Below, one piece after another: positions 17,575 to 25,157 of a stretch of DNA of 64,000 nt. This DNA comes from an uncultured Flavobacteriaceae bacterium (GTDB lineage: Bacteria > Bacteroidota > Bacteroidia > Flavobacteriales > Flavobacteriaceae), in assembly GCA_947486785.1 (NCBI GenBank), contig CANKUU010000003.1:1-64000 (forward strand), in the 5' to 3' direction. The translations under genes and the position numbers were made by a program. Position 1 is the stretch's first letter. Each line of letters starts with the position of its first letter. Under the pieces are notes generated by a model that saw only the letters and a program-made list of their open reading frames with translations, had not been told where the DNA came from and did not search any database.

Positions 17575-17602
17575 ACAATTTTCTTTCTTTAAGCCTTTTG
17601 TA

Positions 17603-17630
17603 AAGTAGTATTAATTTAAGGGTACTACTT
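17603..17630. repeat. Inverted repeat between clpP and clpX
   Basis: AAGTAGTA (17603-17610) and TACTACTT (17623-17630) form an 8-bp stem with a 12-base loop. There is no T-run, so it is not a standard terminator. It may be an mRNA processing or stability element. Confidence 0.5.
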
Positions 17631-17671
17631 CATAATTTGCTCGGTTAAAAGTGTTGTAATATAGATTGAAA

Positions 17672-18352
17672 TTAATCCTTATCTCGTACTAAAATTTCAT
17701 CAATCATTCCGTATTTTTTGGCCTCGCTAGCTTTCATCCAATAGTCACGATCGCTATCGTCATGCACTTTTTCTAAAGATTGCCCAGAATGATTGGCTAT
17801 AATTTGATACAGCTCTTCTTTAAGTTTTAAAATCTCACGTGCAGTGATTTCAATATCACTCGCCTGTCCTTGGGCTCCGCCCATAGGTTGATGTATCATT
17901 ACACGCGAATGTGTTAAACCACTACGCTTGCCTTTTTCACCAGCACATAACAAAACTGCCCCCATTGAAGCCGCCATGCCAGTACAAATGGTAGCAACAT
18001 CTGGTTTAATAAACTGCATGGTATCGTAAATACCTAGACCCGCATAAACGCTTCCGCCTGGCGAATTAATGTATATCTGTATATCTTTAGAGGCGTCTGC
18101 ACTTTCTAAAAATAACAGTTGAGCTTGTACAATGTTTGCAACCTGATCGTTAATACCAGTACCTAAAAAAATAATTCGATCCATCATTAGACGCGAGAAA
18201 ACATCCATTGCAATGGCGTTTAATTGGCGTTCTTCAATAATGTTAGGCGTCATATTTGTTGGGTACATGCTGCTCATGATCTTGTCATAATACATGCTGT
18301 TTATGCCTTGATGATTTATTGCGTAATTTTTGAATTCTTTTCCGTAATCCAT
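17672..18352 (-). CDS. clpP: ATP-dependent Clp protease proteolytic subunit ClpP
   Basis: Serine protease that forms the double-heptamer chamber of ClpXP. The catalytic Ser is in [11 protein letters not shown] (about residue 129), His in [12 protein letters not shown] (about 154), and Asp in the DSDRDYWM segment. The oxyanion GG pair is in [11 protein letters not shown]. 226 aa; an N-terminal extension of about 30 residues precedes the mature core, as in many Bacteroidetes. It is the middle gene of tig-clpP-clpX, but a terminator-like hairpin lies 25 bases before its ATG. Confidence 0.96.
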   Translation of the reverse strand: MDYGKEFKNYAINHQGINSMYYDKIMSSMYPTNMTPNIIEERQLNAIAMDVFSRLMMDRIIFLGTGINDQVANIVQAQLLFLESADASKDIQIYINSPGGSVYAGLGIYDTMQFIKPDVATICTGMAASMGAVLLCAGEKGKRSGLTHSRVMIHQPMGGAQGQASDIEITAREILKLKEELYQIIANHSGQSLEKVHDDSDRDYWMKASEAKKYGMIDEILVRDKD

Positions 18353-18376
18353 TTGCTTTTATTCAATTTTATAGAC

Positions 18377-18409
18377 AAAAAAGGTGCCGAGTTGTTAACA
18401 CTCGGCACC
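18377..18409 (-). terminator. Strong terminator-like hairpin between tig and clpP
   Basis: On the minus strand the stem GGTGCCGAG/CTCGGCACC (18409-18401 and 18391-18383) is perfect. Its 9-base loop holds a TGTTAACA palindrome, and six T follow (18382-18377). It begins 28 bases after the tig stop and ends about 25 bases before the clpP ATG. This is the structure of a factor-independent terminator or attenuator. Confidence 0.85.
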
Positions 18410-18437
18410 GTAAAGATACTTATTATTTTTCGGAAAA

Positions 18438-19757
18438 TTATCCGTAAACTTCTGTTGCGAACTTCTCGTAAGTAAGTTCTTTGATTTTTAGGTTTGCTTT
18501 TTCTTTATAAAGGCTTAGTAATTTTTGACTCATAAGTTGCTCTGATAAGCGTTTTACTTCATCTTCATTACTTAATACTCTTGTGGCAATATTATCTAAT
18601 TCTTCTTCTTGAGGGTTTAATTGACCATATTGTGCCATTTGAGATTTAATAAAACCTTTTGCGAACTCTTTTAATTCATCGAAATTAATTTGAACATCAT
18701 TATCTTTTATAATCTTACTTTCAATTAATTGATATCGTAGGCCTTTTTCAGATTTTTCATATTCTTCACTAGCTTGTTCTTCAGTTAATGGGTTTTCACC
18801 AGTCATTTGAATCCATTTGGTTAAAAAGGCAGTAGGTAATTCAAATTTGGTATTTTCAATGAAGTACTCAGTAACATCATTTAATAATTTTTGATCGGCC
18901 TGCTGTTCAAATTGTTTTTCTGAATCTTCTTTGATACGCGCTTTTAATTCTTCTTCAGAAGATATGGTATCTGCACCAAATAATTTATCAAAAAGTTCTT
19001 GATTTAATGGCGCAGCAACTCTTTCGTTTATTTCTTCGATGGTAAAAACCAACATTTCATCTAACTCAGATGCTTTATCTGCAGAAATACCTAAAGCACT
19101 TGTAAGGTATTTATCATCTTTAAATAAAGATTTTGATTTTAGATTAACGCTGTCGCCTATTTTTTTGCCCAATAATTCATTGCCGTTCTTTCCTTTAAAC
19201 ATTTTAAATTCAAGGGTAGTTTTGTGCTCAATTTCTGCTTCCTCGTTTTTAAAGGTTCCAGTAATTTCGTCTTGCTTACCTACTTCTGTTTTGCTAACAA
19301 GTTTTCCGTATTGTTTTTGAATACGTTCAATTTGCTCTTCAATCATTTTATCATCAGCTACAATCTTGTAATGAGTTATTGGCTTACTGGTTTTTAGTGC
19401 AACCTCAAAATGGGGAGCAAGGCCTAATTCAAATTCGAATGCGAATTCTTCAGTATCCCAATCAAAATTATCTTGTTGTTTTGGTAAAGGGTTGCCAAGA
19501 ACGTCTAGTTTTTCTTCCGTTAAGTATTTATTTAGATTGTCTTGAATAAGTTTGTTTACCTCATCCACTAAAACTGCTTTACCATATTGTTTTTTAATCA
19601 GCCCCATAGGAACTTGACCTTTTCTAAAACCGGGTATGTTCGCTTGCTTTTTGTAATCTTTTAAAATGCTTTCTACTTTATCTTGGTAATCATCTTTTGT
19701 TATAGCGACTTTTACAACTGCATTTAACTCGTCAATCTGCTCTTTGGTAATATTCAT
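18438..19757 (-). CDS. tig: Trigger factor (ribosome-associated chaperone)
   Basis: Binds nascent chains at the ribosome exit. The N-terminal ribosome-binding domain carries the signature GFRKGQVPMGLIKKQYG (about residues 42-58). The middle PPIase-like domain is shortened (about 130-230), as in Bacteroidetes trigger factors. The C-terminal part is helical and charged. 439 aa. It is the first gene of the tig-clpP-clpX cluster. A well-placed TTG-N20-TATTTTTG promoter lies upstream. Confidence 0.93.
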   Translation of the reverse strand: MNITKEQIDELNAVVKVAITKDDYQDKVESILKDYKKQANIPGFRKGQVPMGLIKKQYGKAVLVDEVNKLIQDNLNKYLTEEKLDVLGNPLPKQQDNFDWDTEEFAFEFELGLAPHFEVALKTSKPITHYKIVADDKMIEEQIERIQKQYGKLVSKTEVGKQDEITGTFKNEEAEIEHKTTLEFKMFKGKNGNELLGKKIGDSVNLKSKSLFKDDKYLTSALGISADKASELDEMLVFTIEEINERVAAPLNQELFDKLFGADTISSEEELKARIKEDSEKQFEQQADQKLLNDVTEYFIENTKFELPTAFLTKWIQMTGENPLTEEQASEEYEKSEKGLRYQLIESKIIKDNDVQINFDELKEFAKGFIKSQMAQYGQLNPQEEELDNIATRVLSNEDEVKRLSEQLMSQKLLSLYKEKANLKIKELTYEKFATEVYG

Positions 19758-19789
19758 TTCCTAAATCTTTTATCTTTTTTAATCGGATG

Positions 19790-19820
19790 CAAAAATAGCT
19801 TATTTAATGCATCTTGCCAA
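19790..19820 (-). promoter_or_regulatory. Promoter of tig
   Basis: On the minus strand: TTG (19820-19818), a 20-base spacer, then TATTTTTG (19797-19790). This fits the Bacteroidota consensus. The start would be near 19783, about 26 bases before the tig ATG. Confidence 0.65.
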
Positions 19821-19853
19821 GTTTTTAAAACGCTGACGATCCATTGTATTTTA

Positions 19854-20201
19854 TCATTTTTTATCCTCCTTTAGTAGTGAGAATAAAATAGACTGCAAAC
19901 AGGACAGTAAAAAGCTGAAAATTATAGGCCACAGCCATCCGTTTACATTAAAACCATCTACAAAGAAATCTGCTAACTTGATAATGAGGGCATTTATGAT
20001 CAGTAAAAAAAGCCCAAAAGTGATTATGGTAATGGGTAGGGTCAGAATTACCATAATTGGTTTTACAATAAAGTTAAGTAAACTTAGGGCAAGGGCAACA
20101 ATAACTGCTGTAATGTAGCTATCAACAAAAACATTAGGTAATACTTTTGAAAGAATAACAACTGCAAGTGCGCTTAAAAGTAGTCTTACTATAAATTTCA
20201 T
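19854..20201 (-). CDS. Holin-like 4-TM membrane protein (phage holin superfamily IV type)
   Basis: 115-aa protein with four hydrophobic helices and a short charged C-terminus (KEDKK). The pattern LSLLNFIVKPIMVILTLPITIITFGLF is typical of Phage_holin_4_2 proteins, which are common chromosomal genes despite the name. There is no phage context. It follows the hydrolase gene by 47 bases in the same direction and could belong to the pdxJ transcript. The function is unknown. Confidence 0.75.
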   Translation of the reverse strand: MKFIVRLLLSALAVVILSKVLPNVFVDSYITAVIVALALSLLNFIVKPIMVILTLPITIITFGLFLLIINALIIKLADFFVDGFNVNGWLWPIIFSFLLSCLQSILFSLLKEDKK

Positions 20202-20248
20202 AATTTAATTATTTTAGTGATGTTTTGTTGAAGTATTATTTTTTGCCA

Positions 20249-21022
20249 CTATAAAGTTGCAAAAAGCATTGTTTTTTCAAAAAATTCTTTCGGATTTTCT
20301 GCGTGCAACCAATGGCCAGCATTCGAAATGGTTTTTAATGTTGCATTTGTAAAGTGTGCTTTTATTTCGGGCAGATCATCTTGAATTATATATTCTGATT
20401 TATCTCCTTTTAAAAATAAAGTTGGTCCGTTGTAAGTTGCTGTTGCACTAATTTTCTCTCCTATTTCCTCTGTTTTTTGACTTAAAACAGGCAGGTTAAA
20501 TCTAAAGGCGAGTTTTCCTTTTTCTTTCCAATACAGATTTTTCAGTAAAAATTGTCTAGTTGCACTATTTGTAATATGTTTGGCTAATGCCTTGTCGGCT
20601 TCACCCCTCGTAGAAATAGTTTCTAAATTTAAAGACTGTAAGCCCGTTATAATTTCGTGGTGATGAGGAGGGTAATATTTTGGAGCAATATCAGCAACAA
20701 TAAGTTTCTTGGTCATTTTAGGAAAATTACATGCAAACTGCATTGCTGTTTTGCCTCCCATAGAATGTCCTATTAGTGTAACTTGGTCTAGCTTGTGGTT
20801 TTCCAAATAGTATTTTAGGTCATTGGCTAAAATATCATAATTAAATAAATTGGAATGAAAACTCTTGCCGTGGTTTCTTTGGTCAACAAGATGAACCTGA
20901 AAACCACTTGCGGCATATTGATTGCCTAAAGTTTTCCAATTATCAGACATCCCTAGAAAACCGTGCAATATTAGCAATGGTTCGCCAGAGCCTAAAATTT
21001 TTGAATGTAATAAATGCTTCAT
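20249..21022 (-). CDS. Alpha/beta hydrolase (YbfF-type esterase)
   Basis: 257-aa cytoplasmic serine hydrolase. The oxyanion segment LHGFLGMSDNW is followed by the nucleophile elbow GHSMGG (about residue 94-99), an Asp in the LKGDKSEYI loop, and the catalytic His in ISNAGHWLHAENP near the end. This is the layout of the E. coli YbfF acyl-ester hydrolases. The ATG at 21022 gives MKHLLHSK; the longer ORF-track version reaches into pdxJ and is rejected. Start and pdxJ stop overlap as ATGA, a sign of coupled translation. The substrate is unknown. Confidence 0.85.
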   Translation of the reverse strand: MKHLLHSKILGSGEPLLILHGFLGMSDNWKTLGNQYAASGFQVHLVDQRNHGKSFHSNLFNYDILANDLKYYLENHKLDQVTLIGHSMGGKTAMQFACNFPKMTKKLIVADIAPKYYPPHHHEIITGLQSLNLETISTRGEADKALAKHITNSATRQFLLKNLYWKEKGKLAFRFNLPVLSQKTEEIGEKISATATYNGPTLFLKGDKSEYIIQDDLPEIKAHFTNATLKTISNAGHWLHAENPKEFFEKTMLFATL

Positions 21023-21732
21023 TTTAATTTGTCTAAATAGCTTTTTACTACATTTTCTAGTCCAAAGTAGAGTGACTCGCAAATTAATGCATGGCCTATA
21101 GAAACCTCTAATAAATTAGGGATATTTGATTTAAAGAAGTGAATATTTTCTAAGTTTAAGTCATGGCCAGCATTTATACCTAAGCCTAAATTGTATGCAA
21201 TTTTTGCAGCCTCTATATAGGGTTGTATTTTAGTGTTGTCACCATTTTTAAATGATTCTGCATAGCGCTCGGTATAAAGTTCTATGCGATCAGTATCGGT
21301 TTTGGCTGCGCCTTTTATCATTTCAATATTTGCATCAACAAAAATAGAGGTGCGAATGCCATTTGTTTTAAAAGTTTTGATAACGTCTTTTAAAAAATCT
21401 TGATGTTTAATGGTGTTCCAACCAGCATTTGAAGTTATTGCATCAACAGCATCGGGTACTAAGGTAACTTGTGTAGGCTTTGTTTCTAAAACTAAATCTA
21501 TAAATTTAGTATTTGGGTTGCCTTCAATATTAAATTCAGTAGTAACTACTTTGGTTAATTCTTTAGCGTCTTGGTAGCGAATATGTCTTTCGTCTGGTCT
21601 TGGGTGTATAGTGATTCCTTGTGCGCCAAAAGTTTCAAGGTCTGATGCAACTTTTAAAAGATTGGGCATGTTTCCGCCCCGTGCGTTTCGTAGGGTGGCA
21701 ATTTTATTAATGTTAACACTAAGTTGAGTCAT
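21019..21732 (-). CDS. pdxJ: Pyridoxine 5'-phosphate synthase PdxJ
   Basis: Condenses 3-amino-1-hydroxyacetone phosphate with deoxyxylulose 5-phosphate to pyridoxine phosphate (vitamin B6). TIM-barrel protein of 237 aa. It starts LSVNINKIATLRNARGG (phosphate and catalytic contacts), with the catalytic-loop region ITIHPRPDERHIRYQDA near residue 40 and the C-terminal GLGINAGHDLNLEN and EVSIGHALICE motifs. It overlaps the hydrolase gene by four bases. The -7 box TATTTTTG lies 38 bases upstream of the ATG. Confidence 0.95.
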   Translation of the reverse strand: MTQLSVNINKIATLRNARGGNMPNLLKVASDLETFGAQGITIHPRPDERHIRYQDAKELTKVVTTEFNIEGNPNTKFIDLVLETKPTQVTLVPDAVDAITSNAGWNTIKHQDFLKDVIKTFKTNGIRTSIFVDANIEMIKGAAKTDTDRIELYTERYAESFKNGDNTKIQPYIEAAKIAYNLGLGINAGHDLNLENIHFFKSNIPNLLEVSIGHALICESLYFGLENVVKSYLDKLK

Positions 21733-21769
21733 TTGTTTTAAAGTAACTAATAGTTAAACAATACGCATG

Positions 21770-21777
21770 CAAAAATA
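21770..21777 (-). promoter_or_regulatory. Probable -7 element for pdxJ
   Basis: TATTTTTG on the minus strand, about 38 bases before the pdxJ ATG. No TTG at a suitable distance, so only half of the consensus is seen. Confidence 0.4.
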
Positions 21778-21834
21778 CGAATTAGGTACACCTTTTGATA
21801 TTTATAATTAGTAATTTGCAAAATATTTTTAATC

Positions 21835-22491
21835 ATGAATATTCAACATCACATGTTAACCACTTTGCCAACCTTTAAGGTTGGTGATTCTATGGAAAAA
21901 GTAATTTCTTTTTTCAAAGACAGCACTTTTTCTCACATTGCCGTTATTGAAAAAGAGCGTTTTGTTGGTTTGTTAAGTGAAAATGATCTTGAGAATTTTG
22001 AAGGAGATAAGATGATTCAGGATTACAGATTTAATTTGGAGCGATTTTTTGTTCAAAAGGATACAAGTTGGTTAGATGTGTTAGAAACTTTTGCGAGAAA
22101 TGAAGCCAATATTTTGCCGCTTTTAGGAGAAAACGAAGATGTACTAGGTTTTTATGATTTAACCGATATTGTTGGGGTTTTTATAGACACCCCGTTTTTT
22201 ACAGAACCTGGCGGTATATTGGTTGTAGCTAAGGGGGTTAAAGATTATTCTTTTAGTGAAATTGCACAGATTGTTGAAAGTAACAATACAAAATTAATTG
22301 GCGCTTTTATAACAGGGCTTCAGAATGATGTAGTGCAATTAACAATTAAAATTGGTGCAGTGAACTTAAATGAAATCATTCAATCGTTTAGGCGTTATAA
22401 TTATCATATTTTGTTTGGTAATAATGATGATAAATTTTTAGAGAATTTAAAAAATCGTTCAGATTATTTAGATACCTATTTAAATGTTTAA
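21835..22491 (+). CDS. CBS-pair protein with ACT-like C-terminus
   Basis: 218-aa cytoplasmic protein. Residues about 8-130 form two CBS motifs (SHIAVIEKERFVGLLSENDL and NILPLLGENEDVLGFYDLTDI), which usually bind adenine nucleotides. The C-terminal about 75 residues (GGILVVAKGVKDYSFSEIAQ onward) look like an ACT-type beta-alpha-beta fold. There is no enzyme domain, so it probably acts as a sensor or regulator of another protein (inference). It lies directly before nadK in the same direction. The partner is unknown. Confidence 0.78.
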   Translation: MNIQHHMLTTLPTFKVGDSMEKVISFFKDSTFSHIAVIEKERFVGLLSENDLENFEGDKMIQDYRFNLERFFVQKDTSWLDVLETFARNEANILPLLGENEDVLGFYDLTDIVGVFIDTPFFTEPGGILVVAKGVKDYSFSEIAQIVESNNTKLIGAFITGLQNDVVQLTIKIGAVNLNEIIQSFRRYNYHILFGNNDDKFLENLKNRSDYLDTYLNV

Positions 22492-22566
22492 GAAATTCAA
22501 AATACAGTAATTACTAATTGCTTTGATTAGAAACTAGTATTGTTCATTAAAAATGTTTTTCACAAA

Positions 22567-23448
22567 ATGAAAGTTGCCATCTACGGTCAAACCTATCAAG
22601 ACAACGCTTTAGATTATGTTGTTGAACTTTTAAACGAGTTGCAAAAGGTAGATGCTGTAATACGTATCGAAGATAATTTCAATAGTTTTCTTAAAGCGAA
22701 TAGAGGATTAAATAATTATGAAACCTTTACAGATAAAAAAGGTTTAGATGGTTCTTTTGATATGTTTGTTAGTTTTGGAGGAGATGGTACTGTTTTAAGA
22801 GCCACTACCTTCGTAAAAAATACGGGTATTCCAATAGTAGGTGTAAATACGGGTAGGCTCGGATTTTTATCAACCTTTAAAAAGGAGGATGTTAGAAAAG
22901 TAGTTCAAGAGTTTTTAAAAGGCGACTATTCGCTTGTCGAAAGAAGCCTTGTTGAGGTTAGTACTACGTTTGAAATTCCTGAGTTTAAAGATCTTAATTT
23001 TGCTTTAAATGAAGTTACCGTAAGTAGAAAAGATACAACATCGATGATTACCGTAGAAACCTTCTTAAACGATGAATATTTAACTTCTTATTGGGCTGAT
23101 GGCCTCATTATTTCAACGCCCACAGGTTCAACTGGGTATTCTTTAAGTTGCGGCGGGCCAGTAATTGCACCAACGGCAAAGTCATTGGTTTTAACGCCAA
23201 TTGCGCCGCATAATTTAAATGCGAGACCACTTGTTGTTTCTGATGATACGGTAATAAGGATAAAGGTGTCGGGGCGAGAAGAAAATCATTTGGTTTCATT
23301 AGATTCGCGAATTGCCTCTGTTGCGAATGGGAAAGAGATTTGCATTAAAAAGGCTCCTTTTACTGTAAAAATGATAGAATATACTTCAGAGAGTTTTCTG
23401 AAAACACTTCGCAATAAATTATTATGGGGGGAGGATAAACGCAATTAA
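22567..23448 (+). CDS. nadK: NAD kinase
   Basis: Phosphorylates NAD to NADP. The NAD-kinase motif GGDGT (SFGGDGTVLRA, about residue 68) and the second conserved block DGLIISTPTGSTGYSLSCGGP (split over residues 178-198) are both present. GVNTGRLGFLSTF lies between them. 293 aa. ATG 22567 (MKVAIYGQTY) is preferred over the ORF-track start at 22540 because family members start at this strand. It sits 75 bases behind the CBS gene. Confidence 0.94.
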   Translation: MKVAIYGQTYQDNALDYVVELLNELQKVDAVIRIEDNFNSFLKANRGLNNYETFTDKKGLDGSFDMFVSFGGDGTVLRATTFVKNTGIPIVGVNTGRLGFLSTFKKEDVRKVVQEFLKGDYSLVERSLVEVSTTFEIPEFKDLNFALNEVTVSRKDTTSMITVETFLNDEYLTSYWADGLIISTPTGSTGYSLSCGGPVIAPTAKSLVLTPIAPHNLNARPLVVSDDTVIRIKVSGREENHLVSLDSRIASVANGKEICIKKAPFTVKMIEYTSESFLKTLRNKLLWGEDKRN

Positions 23449-23507
23449 AGAACTTAAAACAATAAAAACAGCTAAAATGTGTTTATCAATTGAGGTCTAG
23501 AATCTCA

Positions 23508-23533
23508 TTGTAGCTCTAGCCAATTGGCTACAA
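23508..23533. repeat. Overlapping inverted repeats upstream of the DUF6089 gene
   Basis: TAGCCAATTGGCTA (23517-23530) is a perfect 14-base palindrome. TTGTAGC (23508-23514) can alternatively pair with GCTACAA (23527-23533). The two hairpins share bases and exclude each other. It could be an operator or an mRNA switch; no T-run follows. Confidence 0.5.
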
Positions 23534-23564
23534 GTGTTATATTTAAAATTATTCCAGAAAAAAT

Positions 23565-24263
23565 ATGGGAAGATATATTTATATAATCTTTTTTTTTGCT
23601 TGTACTACCCTTTGTTCTCAGACCTACGAAATAGGAGTTTTTGCGGGTGGTGCCAATAATATAGGTGATGTAGGAAGAACTGATTTTTTATTGCCTTCTA
23701 GTTTTGCAGTTGGAGGATTGTTTAAGTGGAATAAAAGTAAACGCTATGCTTGGAGAGCAAGTGTGATGTATGGCGAATTTATTGCTGATGACTCAAAATC
23801 TAATCTATCGTCAAGAAGGCAAAGAGGGTATAAGCTTGATAATCAAATATTAGAGGTATCTGCGGGTTTAGAATTTAATTTCGTAGAGTATAACCTGCAT
23901 AAATTTGGACCTGCATTTACACCTTACCTCTATACGGGTCTCACTTATTTTAGATACGATTATGATTATTTTGATGCTGGCGAAGTTCAAAATATATCAG
24001 AGCAAAGAGATGGTTCGTTTGCAATTCCTATGATTGTAGGGTTAAAATATCGCATAAGTCCTTTATTTATTATTGGTGCTGAAATTGGTGCCCGATACAC
24101 TTTTACAGACAATTTAGATGGTAGTAATCCTGCTGAATTGGGTCAATTACAACAACTTGATCCTAAATTTGGCAATATTTTTAGCGATGATTGGTATGTT
24201 TTTTCAGGAATTACGTTTACCTATACTTTTGGAAGAAAGCCATGTATGGATTGTTTTGAGTAA
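23565..24263 (+). CDS. DUF6089-type outer-membrane beta-barrel protein
   Basis: 232-aa exported protein. Signal peptide at residues 1-18 (ending CSQ), followed by a small beta-barrel pattern of alternating hydrophobic strands (YEIGVFAGGANNIGDVG, AWRASVMYG, FTPYLYTGLTYFRY). The C-terminal part has GITFTYTFGR and two Cys in CMDC. This is the gene normally found before uppS in flavobacteria and known as DUF6089 (from memory). The function is unknown; the position before uppS-bamA suggests an envelope role. Confidence 0.75.
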   Translation: MGRYIYIIFFFACTTLCSQTYEIGVFAGGANNIGDVGRTDFLLPSSFAVGGLFKWNKSKRYAWRASVMYGEFIADDSKSNLSSRRQRGYKLDNQILEVSAGLEFNFVEYNLHKFGPAFTPYLYTGLTYFRYDYDYFDAGEVQNISEQRDGSFAIPMIVGLKYRISPLFIIGAEIGARYTFTDNLDGSNPAELGQLQQLDPKFGNIFSDDWYVFSGITFTYTFGRKPCMDCFE

Positions 24264-24294
24264 TTTAATGTTAGATTATTTATAGTCAAAAATC

Positions 24295-24302
24295 TATATT
24301 TG
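24295..24302 (+). promoter_or_regulatory. Probable -7 element for uppS-bamA
   Basis: TATATTTGCACC-type box, matching TAnnTTTG, between the DUF6089 gene and uppS. The -33 position reads TTA rather than TTG with a 21-base spacer. The leader would be about 105 bases. Confidence 0.45.
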
Positions 24303-24412
24303 CACCACATTAGAAGCTGTGTTTTAAACGGTACGGCAAAACCCTAATTTTTGTTCTAAATTATTAACGAGAACCAGCTAAGGTGGTGGTTGGCCAATAG
24401 TACACCTTAAAT

Positions 24413-25153
24413 ATGAGTACAATAAATAATATATCTGCTGAAAATTTACCAAAACACATTGCCATTATTATGGATGGTAATGGTAGATGGGCAAAAGAAA
24501 AAGGTAAACTGAGGGTTTTTGGGCATGAAAATGGAGTTAAAACTGTGCGGAGAACAGTAGAATACTGTGTAAAGTTGAAAATTGAGTACCTTACTCTATA
24601 TACGTTCTCTACCGAAAATTGGAAAAGACCAAAGATAGAAGTAGATACGCTAATGAGGTTATTGGTGTCTTCACTAAAGAAAGAACTTAAAACTTTCTTA
24701 AAGAATAATGTAAAGCTTAATACAATCGGTGATATTGCATCGCTACCAACTAAAGCACACAAAGAGTTGCTTGAAGTAATGGATAAAACAAGCGCAAATA
24801 CTGGTATGACATTGACTTTGGCACTAAGCTATGGTGCGCGTGAAGAACTAAAAAATGCCGTAAAGCAGATAAGCGTCAAAGTTAAAAATAATATAATTTC
24901 TTCTGAAAATATTGACGAAACCATTATTAATAACCATCTTTACACGCACAATTTGCCCGATGTAGACTTACTAATTAGAACTAGTGGTGAACATAGAATT
25001 AGTAATTTTTTACTTTGGCAGATTGCATATGCAGAATTATATTTTATAGATGTATTTTGGCCCGATTTTAATGAAGAGCATCTAGTGAAGGCCATTAAAA
25101 ATTACCAGAACAGAGAACGAAGATTTGGAAAAACTAGCGAACAACTCAACTAG
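24413..25153 (+). CDS. uppS: Isoprenyl (undecaprenyl) diphosphate synthase
   Basis: cis-Prenyltransferase that makes the C55 lipid carrier for peptidoglycan and other glycans. Motif IIMDGNGRWA (about residues 19-28, catalytic Asp), YTFSTENWKRP near 63-73, and the C-terminal IRTSGEHRISNFLLWQ and AELYF blocks. 246 aa, normal. The bamA ATG follows the stop by only four bases, so the two genes are tightly linked. Confidence 0.95.
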   Translation: MSTINNISAENLPKHIAIIMDGNGRWAKEKGKLRVFGHENGVKTVRRTVEYCVKLKIEYLTLYTFSTENWKRPKIEVDTLMRLLVSSLKKELKTFLKNNVKLNTIGDIASLPTKAHKELLEVMDKTSANTGMTLTLALSYGAREELKNAVKQISVKVKNNIISSENIDETIINNHLYTHNLPDVDLLIRTSGEHRISNFLLWQIAYAELYFIDVFWPDFNEEHLVKAIKNYQNRERRFGKTSEQLN

Positions 25154-25157
25154 CGAT

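Noticed and set aside
19854-20201. Holin-like protein as a sign of a prophage
   Set aside because: No phage genes, integrase or attachment sites nearby; this 4-TM family is common on bacterial chromosomes.
24364-24762. 132-aa minus-strand ORF
   Set aside because: Antisense shadow of uppS, whose motifs are intact on the plus strand.
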